From Synechococcus sp. AG-670-F04 (GTDB taxonomy: Bacteria; Cyanobacteriota; Cyanobacteriia; PCC-6307; Cyanobiaceae): DNA of 64,000 nucleotides. Position numbers and translations under genes: made by a program. The stretch lies in contig QCSN01000005.1 of assembly GCA_003211515.1 (NCBI GenBank), positions 1 through 64,000 of the forward strand. The letters run 5' to 3'. Positions 9,961 to 19,230 of this stretch are shown piece after piece. The notes under the pieces are model-generated. The model searched no databases. It worked only from the letters and a program-made list of their open reading frames with translations, and was not told the DNA's origin. The first letter of the stretch is position 1. Every line of letters begins with the position of its first letter.

Positions 9961-11325
9961 TCATTCTGGTTCGGAGGCCAGTGGAAAGAACACGGTGAGA
10001 TTGCGATCCCGCCGTTGTCGGTAACGGCCGCCAAGGCTTGCCAGCAGTTGACGCGTCGCCTGCTGGCTGAGTTGGAGACTGCCGGTGGTTGGATCCCAGC
10101 TGAGAACGGTTCCAACCTGGGCGTTTCGCTGTTGTTCTTCCTGTTGCTCATCGGCCTCATCGATGACCTGCCCAGGAAGTTTGACCAGGATCTGAAGCTT
10201 CAGCCTGGCTCCCGCCGCCCGCAGCAGCAGCAGCAGCCGACTGCCAGTGGGTAGGCCGCGGCAGGCACGATCAATTAGTCCGCCCAGCATGGGCTCTAAT
10301 CGGCGTGCATCACTGAGCACCTGGGGCAATGGTGTTTCCAGATCCAGATCCAGCACGATTCCACGACGCTCCAGTTGTTCAGTCCACCCCGTGGCAAGGG
10401 AGCGGAGAATCCGTTCGAGATCGGTACGCGCAAGGCTGGCCTCACCCGGCTCTCGCTGCAGCTCTGCCGCATGAAAGATCAGCCCAAAGCGATCGATCTG
10501 CTCGCTGCACTCCACATCGATTTGCTTTAAGCGCTTCATCACCACGGCAGGCAGGTCTTTACGACGAATCAATGATCTGATCAAGGTCCGAATCGTGGCG
10601 AGGGGAGTTCGGACTTCATGGGTGAGAGCCTCTAGCAGCCCGAGTTCATCGCGAACGGGAGCATTGCTTTTTGGTGGTCCTGCAGTGGTTTGAAATGTGA
10701 GGCTTGGAGCCGTGGTTGTCAGCCTCTCTGCCAGACGAGGCCAGAAGAGCTGCGGAAGGGTTGAATCGGTGTGGAGCGGCCCAAGCCGTTGCAACTCCTC
10801 CTGCAGTTGCGCAGCGAGATCTGGATGGTGTTGCTGCAGGCCACGCCCGATCAAGGCCAGAACATCTCCCAGCGTGGTCGGATCACACCGCATCAGCAGT
10901 TGCCTTTGCCCCTCTCGGCCCTGGAGGCCGATGACGAGCTGAATGGATGGCGTGATCACGATTAGAAACGGATCCTGGCTGTCCTCCGGGTCGAGAACCA
11001 GTCGGCGGTAACGCGCCTCGCTGCAGAGCGTGGCGTCATGGCTGCCGGTTCCGGGCAATGCGACGGCCGCTGGGGCCAGCCGTTCCAGATCTTCTGGTGC
11101 CCAAATCCACCCCTGCAAGGTGTCGAGCAGTTGGGGCTCGTACAGAGCTGGTAAGGGCGCCGCGAGCCAAAGCCCCTGTTCGTTTGGGCTGAGTACGTCC
11201 TGTTGCAGGGTTTCCAGTGCGGCCCACCACATCCGCCTCACCCCCGCTTCATCACAGTGGCCTGAGGGCATCCCTTCCGCCAGACGTTGACGCAGTTGAT
11301 CGAAACGGAAGCGTTTCTCGCTCAC
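9961..11325 (-). CDS. Sensor histidine kinase-like protein with degenerate ATPase domain
   Basis: Residues about 230-295 are a HisKA dimerisation domain with an intact H-box (HEVRTPLATIRTL). The N-terminal ~220 residues look like a soluble sensory region with no membrane helix. The C-terminal ATPase-like part is poor: no clear N-box Asn and no DxGxG G1 box are visible, though a final GGRYRQRRDRNLTVFFPL resembles the closing strand. It may be a weak or inactive kinase. Its ATG overlaps the rodA stop (ATGA), so it is the third gene of mrp-rodA-kinase. No response regulator is adjacent. Confidence 0.75.
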   Translation of the reverse strand: MSEKRFRFDQLRQRLAEGMPSGHCDEAGVRRMWWAALETLQQDVLSPNEQGLWLAAPLPALYEPQLLDTLQGWIWAPEDLERLAPAAVALPGTGSHDATLCSEARYRRLVLDPEDSQDPFLIVITPSIQLVIGLQGREGQRQLLMRCDPTTLGDVLALIGRGLQQHHPDLAAQLQEELQRLGPLHTDSTLPQLFWPRLAERLTTTAPSLTFQTTAGPPKSNAPVRDELGLLEALTHEVRTPLATIRTLIRSLIRRKDLPAVVMKRLKQIDVECSEQIDRFGLIFHAAELQREPGEASLARTDLERILRSLATGWTEQLERRGIVLDLDLETPLPQVLSDARRLEPMLGGLIDRACRGLPTGSRLLLLLRAAGARLKLQILVKLPGQVIDEADEQQEEQQRNAQVGTVLSWDPTTGSLQLSQQATRQLLASLGGRYRQRRDRNLTVFFPLASEPE

Positions 11326-12614
11326 CGACGTCCCGTGATCAGGCTGCGGCTCTGGCGCACCACGGAGAGACAGAGCCCCAATGAGATGAAGTTCACAATC
11401 ATGGCCGAGCGTCCGTAGCTCAGAAATGGGAGTGGGATCCCCGTCACGGGGCCGAGCCCGATCGTCATGAAGATGTTCACCACCACCTGGAACATCACCA
11501 TGGTGCCGATTCCGATCACAACCAGTGCTTCGAAGTCACTCCGCGCATTCCTGGCGACCTGGAGCAACCGGCCCATCAGCAGGGCAAAGCAGATCACAAC
11601 GAAAAGGCAGCCAATGAAGCCTGTTTCCTCCCCCAGGGCGCTGAAGATGAAATCAGTGTGCTGCTCCGGGATGAAACGGAGCTTGGTGAGTTGTCCCTGC
11701 AGCAGGCCTGTGCCGAACAAGCCCCCTGAACCGATTCCAACTGTGCTCTGCAGCAGGTGGTAACCACCACCGAGGGGGTCTTGGGAGGGATCCAGAAAAA
11801 GGACGAGCCGATCGCGCTGGTAATCCTTGAGGCCATGCAGCCACAGCCATGGTGTGACCAGGGCCATTCCTCCATGCACCAGAAGTGTGACGAAGGCTGC
11901 CAGGCGCTTCCACGGCAGAGATCGGTAGGCGATGACAGCCATCATCGGAATCCAGGCGGCCATTGCCCAAGGCAGAAGGCCTGAGAACAGCGCTGTCAGC
12001 AGAGGCGACAGCAACAAAACGACCCACTCGATTGGCATTCCAGACCAATAGAGCATCGTCAGCAGCAGAGCTCCGAAGACCAGAGATGTCCCAAGATCCG
12101 GCTGGATGAAGACAAGGAGCCAGGGAATCGAGATCACTCCGAGTGGCCGTAGAAGATCGATGGGACGCTCAGCTGGGTGGCGTGACAGAACCGCACCCAG
12201 CAGCAGGATGGCCGCTATTTTCGCGAACTCGGACGGCTGCACATGCACCCCGCCGATGCTGATCCACCGCTGTGCGCCAAGGGCCGTTGTGCCAATCAGT
12301 CGTACGGCGATGAGACTCACCACCGTTAGCCCATACACAGGAATTAGCAGAGGCCGCAGCCTGGTGAGCGGGATCCGTTGAAGAATCAGAGCGATGGCCA
12401 GCCCGACCACTCCCGTGAGCCAATGCATCGCGCCGAAGCCGGTGCGTTGCCAGAAGGTTCGGAGATCTCCGTTCTGCAGGTATGAGATCAGATTGGTATC
12501 GGCCTGACGTTCTGTACTTACAACAAGGACGCCCGACAGGGCCACCAGTGCGATCGGAACCCCCCAGAGCACCCACTCACGGGCTTGTCTGCGGCGGCCA
12601 CGACTGGCAAACAT
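11322..12614 (-). CDS. rodA: Rod-shape/peptidoglycan glycosyltransferase RodA (SEDS family)
   Basis: SEDS proteins polymerise lipid II glycan strands with a partner PBP2. The 430-residue protein has about ten hydrophobic helices, the HVQPSEFAK motif near residue 125, FIQPDLGTS near residue 170 and the C-terminal GIPLPFLSYGRSA signature. RodA is preferred over FtsW by the length, the short N-terminus and the TDFIFSALGEE segment. It begins 2 bases after the mrp stop and overlaps the kinase gene. Confidence 0.9.
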   Translation of the reverse strand: MFASRGRRRQAREWVLWGVPIALVALSGVLVVSTERQADTNLISYLQNGDLRTFWQRTGFGAMHWLTGVVGLAIALILQRIPLTRLRPLLIPVYGLTVVSLIAVRLIGTTALGAQRWISIGGVHVQPSEFAKIAAILLLGAVLSRHPAERPIDLLRPLGVISIPWLLVFIQPDLGTSLVFGALLLTMLYWSGMPIEWVVLLLSPLLTALFSGLLPWAMAAWIPMMAVIAYRSLPWKRLAAFVTLLVHGGMALVTPWLWLHGLKDYQRDRLVLFLDPSQDPLGGGYHLLQSTVGIGSGGLFGTGLLQGQLTKLRFIPEQHTDFIFSALGEETGFIGCLFVVICFALLMGRLLQVARNARSDFEALVVIGIGTMVMFQVVVNIFMTIGLGPVTGIPLPFLSYGRSAMIVNFISLGLCLSVVRQSRSLITGRR

Positions 12615-12616
12615 CT

Positions 12617-13693
12617 TCAGGTTGTCTGGGCGATCGTCTGGCTGAGAGTCTCAGCCAGGTTGCTGAACTCCGTGGCGCTCACCGAATCACGACGACTGAT
12701 CACAATCGGGCGTCCGGTGTCCCCCCCTTCTTGAACGGGCATCTCCATCGGGATCTGGGCAAGCAGAGGGACCTCGTAATCCTCGGCCAGGCGCGCGCCA
12801 CCGCCGCTACCGAAAAGCGCGTAACGACGATCGGGCAGGTCTGGAGGGATGAAGGAGCTCATGTTTTCCACGACACCGAGAATGGGGATTCCCATCTGGC
12901 GGAACATGGCCAAGCCTCGTCTGGCGTCTTGCAGTGAAACCTGCTGAGGTGTCGTCACGATGACAACGCCGGCCATGGGAACGGCCTGGGCTAGAGAAAG
13001 TTGGGCATCACCGGTTCCGGGAGGGAGATCCACCACCAGCACATCCCGCTCACCCCACTCAGCTTGGTAGAGGAACTGCCGAATAATGCCGTTCAGCATT
13101 GGGCCTCGCCAGATCACCGGCTGATGCTCGTCGATTAGCAGTCCCATCGACACCATGCCGATGCCGCAGGTCTCGATCGGGACGATCTGCTGCTGGTCAC
13201 CACTGCCGTGCACCTCCGGCGTTTGATCCGCCACACCAAGCATGGTGGGGGCATTCGGCCCGTAGATATCGGCATCGAGCAATCCAACCCGCAGGCCCTG
13301 CTGGGCCATGGCACAGGCCAGATTGACAGCCACCGTGCTCTTGCCAACCCCTCCTTTCCCGCTGCTGACGGCGATGACGTGTTTGACCCCCGCAATCGCC
13401 TGGCGTTCCGCAGGCTGGCCGTGGCCAGCCTGGCCAATACCCCCCTGACTGGCTGGTTGGCCCAGTTCGATCTGGATGTCATCGATGCTGTCCAGTTGGA
13501 TCAGTCGATCCCGCGCTTCCGTCGCGATTCGGTCGCGCTGATTCTGCGCAAACCCCGGCAGGGACAGGCGAAAAACCACACGCGGAGGTACGACGCGTAC
13601 CTGATCAATCCAGCCCAGCTCAATGACATTGCGTCCACTGCCGCTGTCCTTGACCTGTTCAAGGCAGCTGCGCGCTTGCTCCTCCGTGATCAT
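12617..13693 (-). CDS. mrp: Mrp/ApbC/NBP35-type iron-sulfur carrier ATPase
   Basis: This P-loop ATPase carries and delivers Fe-S clusters. An N-terminal MIP18-like (DUF59) domain covers residues 1-85. The ATPase has the deviant Walker A SSGKGGVGKSTVAVNLA and LDADIYGPNAPTMLG. The start at 13693 (MITEEQ) gives 358 residues; the longer open frame to 13789 would run into the divergent hemF promoter. The usual CxxC cluster site near the C-terminus is not seen (GVVENMSSFIPP stands where many homologues have a Cys pair). Confidence 0.92.
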   Translation of the reverse strand: MITEEQARSCLEQVKDSGSGRNVIELGWIDQVRVVPPRVVFRLSLPGFAQNQRDRIATEARDRLIQLDSIDDIQIELGQPASQGGIGQAGHGQPAERQAIAGVKHVIAVSSGKGGVGKSTVAVNLACAMAQQGLRVGLLDADIYGPNAPTMLGVADQTPEVHGSGDQQQIVPIETCGIGMVSMGLLIDEHQPVIWRGPMLNGIIRQFLYQAEWGERDVLVVDLPPGTGDAQLSLAQAVPMAGVVIVTTPQQVSLQDARRGLAMFRQMGIPILGVVENMSSFIPPDLPDRRYALFGSGGGARLAEDYEVPLLAQIPMEMPVQEGGDTGRPIVISRRDSVSATEFSNLAETLSQTIAQTT

Positions 13694-13809
13694 GTCAAGG
13701 GCTGATGCGAGCCGGATTTTAGAGGTGGCCTCCCGTGACAGTCCCTGACGGGATCTTGTCTGTGTCTCACCTGACCTGTTTAGGTTCACAAGTCATCGTC
13801 TGCAGCTTC

Positions 13810-14907
13810 ATGGTTCGCACCCTGCTTCAACAGGTTCTTGGTCGCTCCGGGAAGCAGGCGGCCAAAGCTGCTAACGCCCCCCTCGAATTACCCCCAAGCG
13901 GATCTCGCGAACGGGCCCGATCGATGGTGATGGGTTTGCAGGATGAGATCTGTTCAGGACTGGAAGCCCTTGATGGACAAGGTCGTTTTGCCGAGGAGAG
14001 TTGGGAACGTCCTGAGGGGGGTGGTGGCCGGTCGCGCGTCATGCGCGAGGGGCGCGTCTTTGAGCAAGGCGGTGTGAATTTCTCGGAGGTGCAGGGAGAG
14101 GAACTTCCCCCTTCGATTCTCAAACAGCGGCCAGAAGCCAAGGGGCATCCCTGGTTTGCAACCGGTACCTCGATGGTCTTGCATCCTCGGAATCCCTACA
14201 TCCCAACGGTCCATCTCAATTACCGATATTTCGAAGCAGGGCCGGTTTGGTGGTTCGGAGGTGGTGCTGATCTAACGCCCTATTACCCGTTTCTTGAGGA
14301 TGCACGGCACTTTCATCGGACCCACCAAGCTGCCTGTGACTCCGTTCATCCAGATCTGCACAAGGTGTTCAAGCCCTGGTGTGACGAATATTTCTATTTG
14401 AAGCATCGCGGTGAAACCCGCGGCGTTGGAGGCATTTTCTATGACTATCAGGATTCGAACGGCGTCCTGTACAAAGGGCAGGATCCGAAGGGTTTGGCGG
14501 CCCAGACCTCCAGCCAATTAGGGGCCAGGCCCCTCGGTTGGGAACAGTTGTTTGCGCTCGGTCAGGCGAATGGAAGGGCGTTTCTGCCGGCCTATCTGCC
14601 CATCATCGAGAAGCGGCATCCGATCAGCTACGGAGATCGCGAACGCGATTTTCAGCTGTATCGCCGCGGCCGTTATGTCGAATTTAATCTTGTTTGGGAC
14701 CGTGGAACCATCTTCGGATTGCAGACCAATGGCCGAACGGAATCCATCCTGATGTCGCTGCCTCCTCTCGTGCGCTGGGAATACGGCTACAAAGCTGAGC
14801 CTGGATCACGGGAAGAACTGTTGACTGATCTGTTCACCAAGCCTCAGGACTGGCTGAGTGATGCATCGCTTGAGGACCGTTGTCGTCCTCACAATGCGGT
14901 CAATTGA
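13810..14907 (+). CDS. hemF: Oxygen-dependent coproporphyrinogen III oxidase
   Basis: HemF converts coproporphyrinogen III to protoporphyrinogen IX with O2 on the way to chlorophyll, heme and bilins. Conserved blocks are [52 protein letters not shown] (as ETRGVGG) and [13 protein letters not shown]. Start at the Met of MVRTLLQQ gives 365 residues, normal for cyanobacterial HemF. It is divergent from mrp. Confidence 0.96.
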   Translation: MVRTLLQQVLGRSGKQAAKAANAPLELPPSGSRERARSMVMGLQDEICSGLEALDGQGRFAEESWERPEGGGGRSRVMREGRVFEQGGVNFSEVQGEELPPSILKQRPEAKGHPWFATGTSMVLHPRNPYIPTVHLNYRYFEAGPVWWFGGGADLTPYYPFLEDARHFHRTHQAACDSVHPDLHKVFKPWCDEYFYLKHRGETRGVGGIFYDYQDSNGVLYKGQDPKGLAAQTSSQLGARPLGWEQLFALGQANGRAFLPAYLPIIEKRHPISYGDRERDFQLYRRGRYVEFNLVWDRGTIFGLQTNGRTESILMSLPPLVRWEYGYKAEPGSREELLTDLFTKPQDWLSDASLEDRCRPHNAVN

Positions 14908-14951
14908 CTGATGTCCTGAATTGATTCGGCATGGGCGGCCTGCGTTGGCCC

Positions 14952-15803
14952 TTACGCAGTCTTGATCCCTCGTTCCAGGGCATTCACGACGCGTTCGGCA
15001 AGGCATGTCACGGTGGCATCGCTTGCTACTGGATCGCGGAGCCGTTTCTCAAGTTCGCCCTGGAGCATGCCGATCTCCAGAATTCCGATTCCGCGGCGTG
15101 GTCCGCCAAGACCACCCCGAAAGTTTCGCGGGAAGCGTCCAAAAGCCTGGGCCAGGCTCTCATCCACGCGGTTCAGGCGACGGTTGATCGCCGGGATCAG
15201 ACCTGATCCGAACCCATAGGGGCTGTAGGCATCGAAGTGGATTTCCAGCACGTACTCTCCACGTTCAGAGCGGCGTTTGGCCTGAGACCAGTTAGTGCGT
15301 GGATCGTTGTGGTTATGAATCGTCAGGGCTGACGGGGTGTATGCGGTGATGTTCAGCCCGCGTTCCAGCCCGAGGCGAACCACTTCCTGTTGCACTTTGA
15401 AGTTCCAGAAGAGTTCATCCCGCATGCTGGAGTCCATCGGCTTTTCGTTGCGCACGTCAACGGCGTATCCCGGCGTCCCCGAGCCGTCCATGTTCTGTGA
15501 ATCGGCATGGCCGGCCATCACGACGATTGGCAGGTTTGCGGAGACCGGATCGAGTCCCTTCCAGTTGCCGGGAAGTCTGGTCCTGGGCCCCATCAGTGGG
15601 TCAGGATTCCGGATGGTCGGGCAGGACTCCGTCTTCGGCTTCGGTGCTGGTGGTTCAGTAGGGATGAGCCAATTTCTCCCGGCCAGGGTGTAGTTGAGAG
15701 GGGATTCGGCGGCATTGGCCAGGACAAGCGCCAGCACCGACAACAGGCCGATCGATGCCGGAACCGTGATCCGACGACGGCACATCCAATCTGGCAGGGG
15801 CAT
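14952..15803 (-). CDS. N-acetylmuramoyl-L-alanine amidase-like protein (amidase_3 fold), exported
   Basis: A hydrophobic segment at residues 12-32 looks like a signal peptide or anchor. The mature part has the zinc-amidase pattern: VVMAGHADSQN (metal His), EYVLEIHFDAY (His-x-Asp motif) and GILEIG (catalytic Glu region) near the C-terminus. It would cut the amide between MurNAc and the stem peptide in the periplasm. Dehydrated loop lengths differ from E. coli AmiC, so the exact substrate is uncertain. It starts 6 bases after the neighbouring membrane-protein stop. Confidence 0.75.
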   Translation of the reverse strand: MPLPDWMCRRRITVPASIGLLSVLALVLANAAESPLNYTLAGRNWLIPTEPPAPKPKTESCPTIRNPDPLMGPRTRLPGNWKGLDPVSANLPIVVMAGHADSQNMDGSGTPGYAVDVRNEKPMDSSMRDELFWNFKVQQEVVRLGLERGLNITAYTPSALTIHNHNDPRTNWSQAKRRSERGEYVLEIHFDAYSPYGFGSGLIPAINRRLNRVDESLAQAFGRFPRNFRGGLGGPRRGIGILEIGMLQGELEKRLRDPVASDATVTCLAERVVNALERGIKTA

Positions 15804-15809
15804 GGGTGT

Positions 15810-16376
15810 TCAGATTGGTGAGGTGAGCAGGGAGCCGTTGCTGGATAGCTGAAGTGACTGGCCTAGATCAAGTTCGATAGCGATCAGTTCGTCCCTGTGG
15901 GCGCGAAGTCGAAGAGCGCTGCCTTCGGAATGTTCGGTCTCCAAGAGTTGGAGTTCCAGCTCCTCGCTGCGTGCTGCGCGCCTGGTGTAAAACCAGCCAG
16001 CGACGGGTCCGAGGTTGATCATTAGAAGCGGCCACCAATGCAGTTCTGGGATCAGCTGCCGTAGAACCAGCCCGAAACAGCTGCCCCCGATCGCGGCTAG
16101 CAACGAGAGGAGCACCGCCAGGGGGCGGCTGGCCGAAACCTGCCCCCTGAACCGCAGCACCTTTCTGTCGGCGTCTCCGCCTTGGCGTGTCCAGCCCCGA
16201 GCCTGCAGCCATTGGGTTAGTCCCTCGAGAACCTCCAAGGGCGGACGGGGGGAATGGACATCCACAACCGTTGTGCGGTCTTTGCTGGCGGCCCTGAGGA
16301 AAAACATCAGGCCAATGGCCAGCAAGACCGTCAGCAGCAAGGTGGACTGAAAGCCCGCAGGCATGAGCTCAAACAT
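15810..16376 (-). CDS. Membrane protein, possibly cofactor-assembly-of-complex-C (CCB) type
   Basis: The 188-residue protein has one N-terminal hydrophobic helix (about residues 10-28), a soluble part with LEGLTQWLQARGWTR, then two hydrophobic helices (about 80-120) and a soluble tail. This layout and the WLQARGW pattern recall cyanobacterial proteins named as complex-C cofactor assembly subunit B, which help attach heme ci to cytochrome b6. I am not certain of the family. It lies just upstream of the amidase gene in the same direction. Confidence 0.5.
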   Translation of the reverse strand: MFELMPAGFQSTLLLTVLLAIGLMFFLRAASKDRTTVVDVHSPRPPLEVLEGLTQWLQARGWTRQGGDADRKVLRFRGQVSASRPLAVLLSLLAAIGGSCFGLVLRQLIPELHWWPLLMINLGPVAGWFYTRRAARSEELELQLLETEHSEGSALRLRAHRDELIAIELDLGQSLQLSSNGSLLTSPI

Positions 16377-16418
16377 GCGCTGGCAGAACCTATCGAAGTC
16401 CTGTGGTGTTGTCGTCGC

Positions 16419-16889
16419 TTAAGACAGGACCAATCGATGGGAATTCAGCCAGCTGTGCCATGGCGTCATCAGGCGCTCCGCTTCCCCTCGGGCGGTCGGG
16501 AGCAGGTGAAGCATCCGTCGGGGCCTGCCACGACTGGGGCACCGCTGGGTGTAAGTGGTGATTGACCCCTGCTCCTCCAGAAAATCGAGGGCCTGCTGCA
16601 GCACGGTTTCCGAGAGGCGCAGCTGCGGCTCCTCTCGCATCAGTTTCTGAAGAAGGCCGGAGGGGTAACTGTCGTCCTTGAGCAGGCACTCAAGGACCCA
16701 GCACACGGCCAGTTCCAAGTCCAGAAACTGTGGTGGCGGCTGGCGAAAGTACTGTTCGATGTCGGCAAGACATGTGCGCGAGGGCTTTCGTCGGGAGAAC
16801 ACAGCGGCGGTGACGCTATCTCCATGAAAAGCGATCTCATTTTGAGATTCAAGAGGGAATGTTGGTTCAGTTGTGCGTCTGAGGTTCAC
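16419..16889 (-). CDS. Winged-helix (PadR-like) transcriptional regulator
   Basis: Residues about 55-140 give a winged-helix pattern: FLDLELAVCWVLECLL, a recognition-helix segment ending VLQQALDFLEEQGSI, and a basic wing SRGRPRRMLHLLPTARG. That is the PadR-type arrangement. The N-terminal 50 residues are less conserved in look, so translation may begin further in. It is divergent from rnd with about 36 bases between the starts. No target is visible. Confidence 0.6.
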   Translation of the reverse strand: MNLRRTTEPTFPLESQNEIAFHGDSVTAAVFSRRKPSRTCLADIEQYFRQPPPQFLDLELAVCWVLECLLKDDSYPSGLLQKLMREEPQLRLSETVLQQALDFLEEQGSITTYTQRCPSRGRPRRMLHLLPTARGEAERLMTPWHSWLNSHRLVLS

Positions 16890-16925
16890 ACTGGCGTTGC
16901 TGGCCTGTTTCCCGTCTTCCCCTGT

Positions 16926-17570
16926 ATGGCTGAATCGCCCTCATCCCCCCGCGAATTCGCTGTTTTTGATGGTGATCTGGATGGCGCATGGGTTGAGCGC
17001 TACCTCGGAATGCCCGCCTTGGCCGTTGATACCGAGGCGATGGGTCTCGTGCATGGTCGCGATCGTCTCTGTCTCGTTCAGATCGCTGATGCGGAGGATC
17101 GAGTCGCCTGCGTGCGCATCGGCCTCGGTCAGTCTGCGGCGCCAGGGCTGAAGCGTCTGTTCGAAGCGGATCGGGTGGAGAAGGTGTTCCACTACGCCCG
17201 CTTTGACGTTGCCGCTCTGGCGAGTGGACTCTCGATCGAGGTTCGCCCCGTGTTCTGCACCAAGGTCGGTAGCCGATTGGCCCGCACCTACACCCCGCGC
17301 CATGGACTGAAGGACTTGGTCATGGAACTGGTCGGAGTTGAGCTTGATAAGGGTGCCCAGAGCAGTGATTGGGGGCGTGTTGAAGAGCTGTCCGACACGC
17401 AGCTCGCCTACGCTGCTAATGATGTTCGCTATCTGCTTCCGGCTCGGCGACGGCTGGAGCAGATGCTCCGACGCGAAGGACGCTGGGATCTTGCTGAGCG
17501 TTGCTTCCGTTGCATCCCTGTGATGGCTGAACTCGATCGTCTGCGCTTTGCGCAAACGTTCGAGCACTGA
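16926..17570 (+). CDS. rnd: Ribonuclease D (DEDDy 3'-5' exonuclease)
   Basis: It is a 214-residue single-domain RNase D-like exonuclease. Metal-binding acidic motifs are visible: AVDTEAMGL (exo I), HYARFDVAAL (exo II) and LAYAANDVRYLL (exo III, Tyr-type). The C-terminal HRDC domain of E. coli RNase D is absent, as is common in cyanobacteria. I chose the Met at 16926 (MAESPSSPRE) over the upstream frame, which runs back into the divergent regulator. Confidence 0.88.
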   Translation: MAESPSSPREFAVFDGDLDGAWVERYLGMPALAVDTEAMGLVHGRDRLCLVQIADAEDRVACVRIGLGQSAAPGLKRLFEADRVEKVFHYARFDVAALASGLSIEVRPVFCTKVGSRLARTYTPRHGLKDLVMELVGVELDKGAQSSDWGRVEELSDTQLAYAANDVRYLLPARRRLEQMLRREGRWDLAERCFRCIPVMAELDRLRFAQTFEH

Positions 17571-17594
17571 TTTCAGGGATGGATGGATGCTTGT

Positions 17595-17849
17595 TCAGTC
17601 CTCGAGAAGGAAGTTCCCGTCGCCTTCTGTGCTGCTCAGCAGTTCATCGAGGCGTTCACTGGTGTCGGAATCCCGACTGGCCTCATCAAGCATCTGCTGG
17701 GCGAGTTCTCGGCGTCTGATCGGATCCCTGGTTCCTTCTTTGGCTGCGGTCTGATCCACGCGACGACGTGCACTGGCCAGGCTGATGCCCAGCAGACTGG
17801 CCAGTTCGGCGCAGATTTTCACGTAGGCGTGATCCTGGATCGCGGCCAT
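17595..17849 (-). CDS. Small conserved-looking hypothetical protein (84 aa)
   Basis: The product is acidic at the C-terminus and helical. It has a possible helix-turn-helix-like segment (ELASLLGISLASARRRVDQ), followed by a charged helix. I do not recognise a family. The reading frame is clean, lies between convergent rnd and the next minus-strand gene with about 25-30 base gaps, and has the codon style of its neighbours, so I take it as real. Confidence 0.6.
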   Translation of the reverse strand: MAAIQDHAYVKICAELASLLGISLASARRRVDQTAAKEGTRDPIRRRELAQQMLDEASRDSDTSERLDELLSSTEGDGNFLLED

Positions 17850-17878
17850 TCGAATCGATTTGCTCAGGGGCTGAAGGA

Positions 17879-19099
17879 TCAGTATCCGCTTCCACGCAGT
17901 CGATCCAGCACCAGACGGGCCAATCGATCACTTCCACCCGCCGGGCCCATTCGAGCTTTTCCGAGTCGACCAAGGCGATCCCGCAGCTGGGGGTTCTGTA
18001 GGAGGTCCTGCAATTTTTGGCGAAGTTCGGCTGAATCCCTGCAGGGTTGGACAGCTCCACCCAGAAGCCTGCTCTGGCGTCGCGCGAAGCTCCATTTGAA
18101 CTGGGGGCCTGGGCCGGGCAGGGACAGGGCGGGAATGCCCAGGCCCACGAGTTGTTCAGTGGCTGTTCCTGCGGTGGCCAGTCCGACGTGCACCCAGCCA
18201 GCCCAGCGGGAGAAGCAGCGCCTACCAATTAAAACGAGCAGGGGCCCTCGAACCCAGCAGGCTTCCGCACCGAGCTGATCTGAGGGTGAAAGGCTGCGAC
18301 GAAACCCACGGGTTTCGAGGGTCTGTTCGAGATCAGTCAGCGGAGGTTGTTGGCCTACCGCGACCAGCAGTGCCATGGGCTGTGTACTGTCCATTTGGAC
18401 TGGCCCTTCCATCAGCCGCCTGAAGTTTCGCGCCGCCTCAGGCATCCGACTCCCACAGAGAACCAGGACCCTGTGACATCGCTCGAGGGCTGCTGGTACA
18501 GCCCCACGTGTCAATCCATCCATCATTGGATTGCCTGGCGAAAGGGCAGGAACTCCATGGCGGCGTAGTCCGCGTGCGGTGATGTTGTCGCGCATCGCCA
18601 CCAGCTGGCAGCGTCGGGACCGCATCAACATCCATTCCCAGGGATCCCATTCACTGCCTTTGAATCGGTGATAAGCATCGCTGAGGTTGCGCCCAGGTCC
18701 ACTGCGCCAGGTGTAGTCGCTCTTCGGGGTGCCGACGAAACCGAACCGGGCGCCGCTGCTGCAGGCCATGAGCAGTGGCAGCAGATCTCCTACTGCAATG
18801 AGAACGCGTCCTTGCCTGGCTAGTCGTTTCAATACTCTCCACTGCCTCCAGCTCAGAAGGGGCAGTCCGGCTAGGAGATCGCGTAGTAAGCCCCGCAGGC
18901 TCTGGTTGCTGAACCCCCCGCTCGGAAGCGCTGCTGGTGGGCCCACACGACGCAGCCATCCCTCCTGAACCGCCTGCTGGAAGGCTCCTCCTTGTCCCAC
19001 CAGAGGGAGCACTTCGCAGGTCTGTAGAGGGTCCTGTCGATGGATTGCCTCAAGAATCTTTAAAGCGATCAGATCTTCTCCATGGCCGTTGGAGAGCAC
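17879..19099 (-). CDS. Lipid-A-disaccharide synthase-related glycosyltransferase-like protein
   Basis: This matches a cyanobacterial family related to LpxB/MurG-type GT-B proteins: VLSNGHGEDL at the N-terminus, LIAVGDLLPLLMACSS, FGFVGTPKSDYTW, and later VLCGSRMPEA and a C-terminal TATEQLVGLGIPALSLPGPGPQ that resembles the sugar-nucleotide site. The frame stays open to 19246 but that runs through tRNA-Cys. The first in-frame standard start after the tRNA is GTG at 19099. An ATC at 19126 with AAAGGA four bases upstream would keep the first beta strand (see findings). Confidence 0.78.
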   Translation of the reverse strand: MLSNGHGEDLIALKILEAIHRQDPLQTCEVLPLVGQGGAFQQAVQEGWLRRVGPPAALPSGGFSNQSLRGLLRDLLAGLPLLSWRQWRVLKRLARQGRVLIAVGDLLPLLMACSSGARFGFVGTPKSDYTWRSGPGRNLSDAYHRFKGSEWDPWEWMLMRSRRCQLVAMRDNITARGLRRHGVPALSPGNPMMDGLTRGAVPAALERCHRVLVLCGSRMPEAARNFRRLMEGPVQMDSTQPMALLVAVGQQPPLTDLEQTLETRGFRRSLSPSDQLGAEACWVRGPLLVLIGRRCFSRWAGWVHVGLATAGTATEQLVGLGIPALSLPGPGPQFKWSFARRQSRLLGGAVQPCRDSAELRQKLQDLLQNPQLRDRLGRLGKARMGPAGGSDRLARLVLDRLRGSGY

Positions 19100-19159
19100 C
19101 AGCAGGGTGCTTTCGCGACGACTGATACCATCCTTTCGAGGGCGAGGATCGTCCCCTCT

Positions 19160-19230
19160 GGCGGCATGGCCAAGTGGTAAGGCAGAGGATTGCAAATCCT
19201 TTATCCCCAGTTCGAATCTGGGTGCCGCCT
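19160..19230 (+). tRNA. tRNA-Cys (anticodon GCA)
   Basis: A 71-base cloverleaf fits: acceptor GGCGGCA/TGCCGCC, D-arm GCC AAGTGGTAA GGC, anticodon stem GAGGA/TCCTT around TTGCAAA with GCA at 19192-19194, T-arm CCCAG TTCGAAT CTGGG, and discriminator U, the identity base for tRNA-Cys. CCA is not encoded. Confidence 0.93.
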
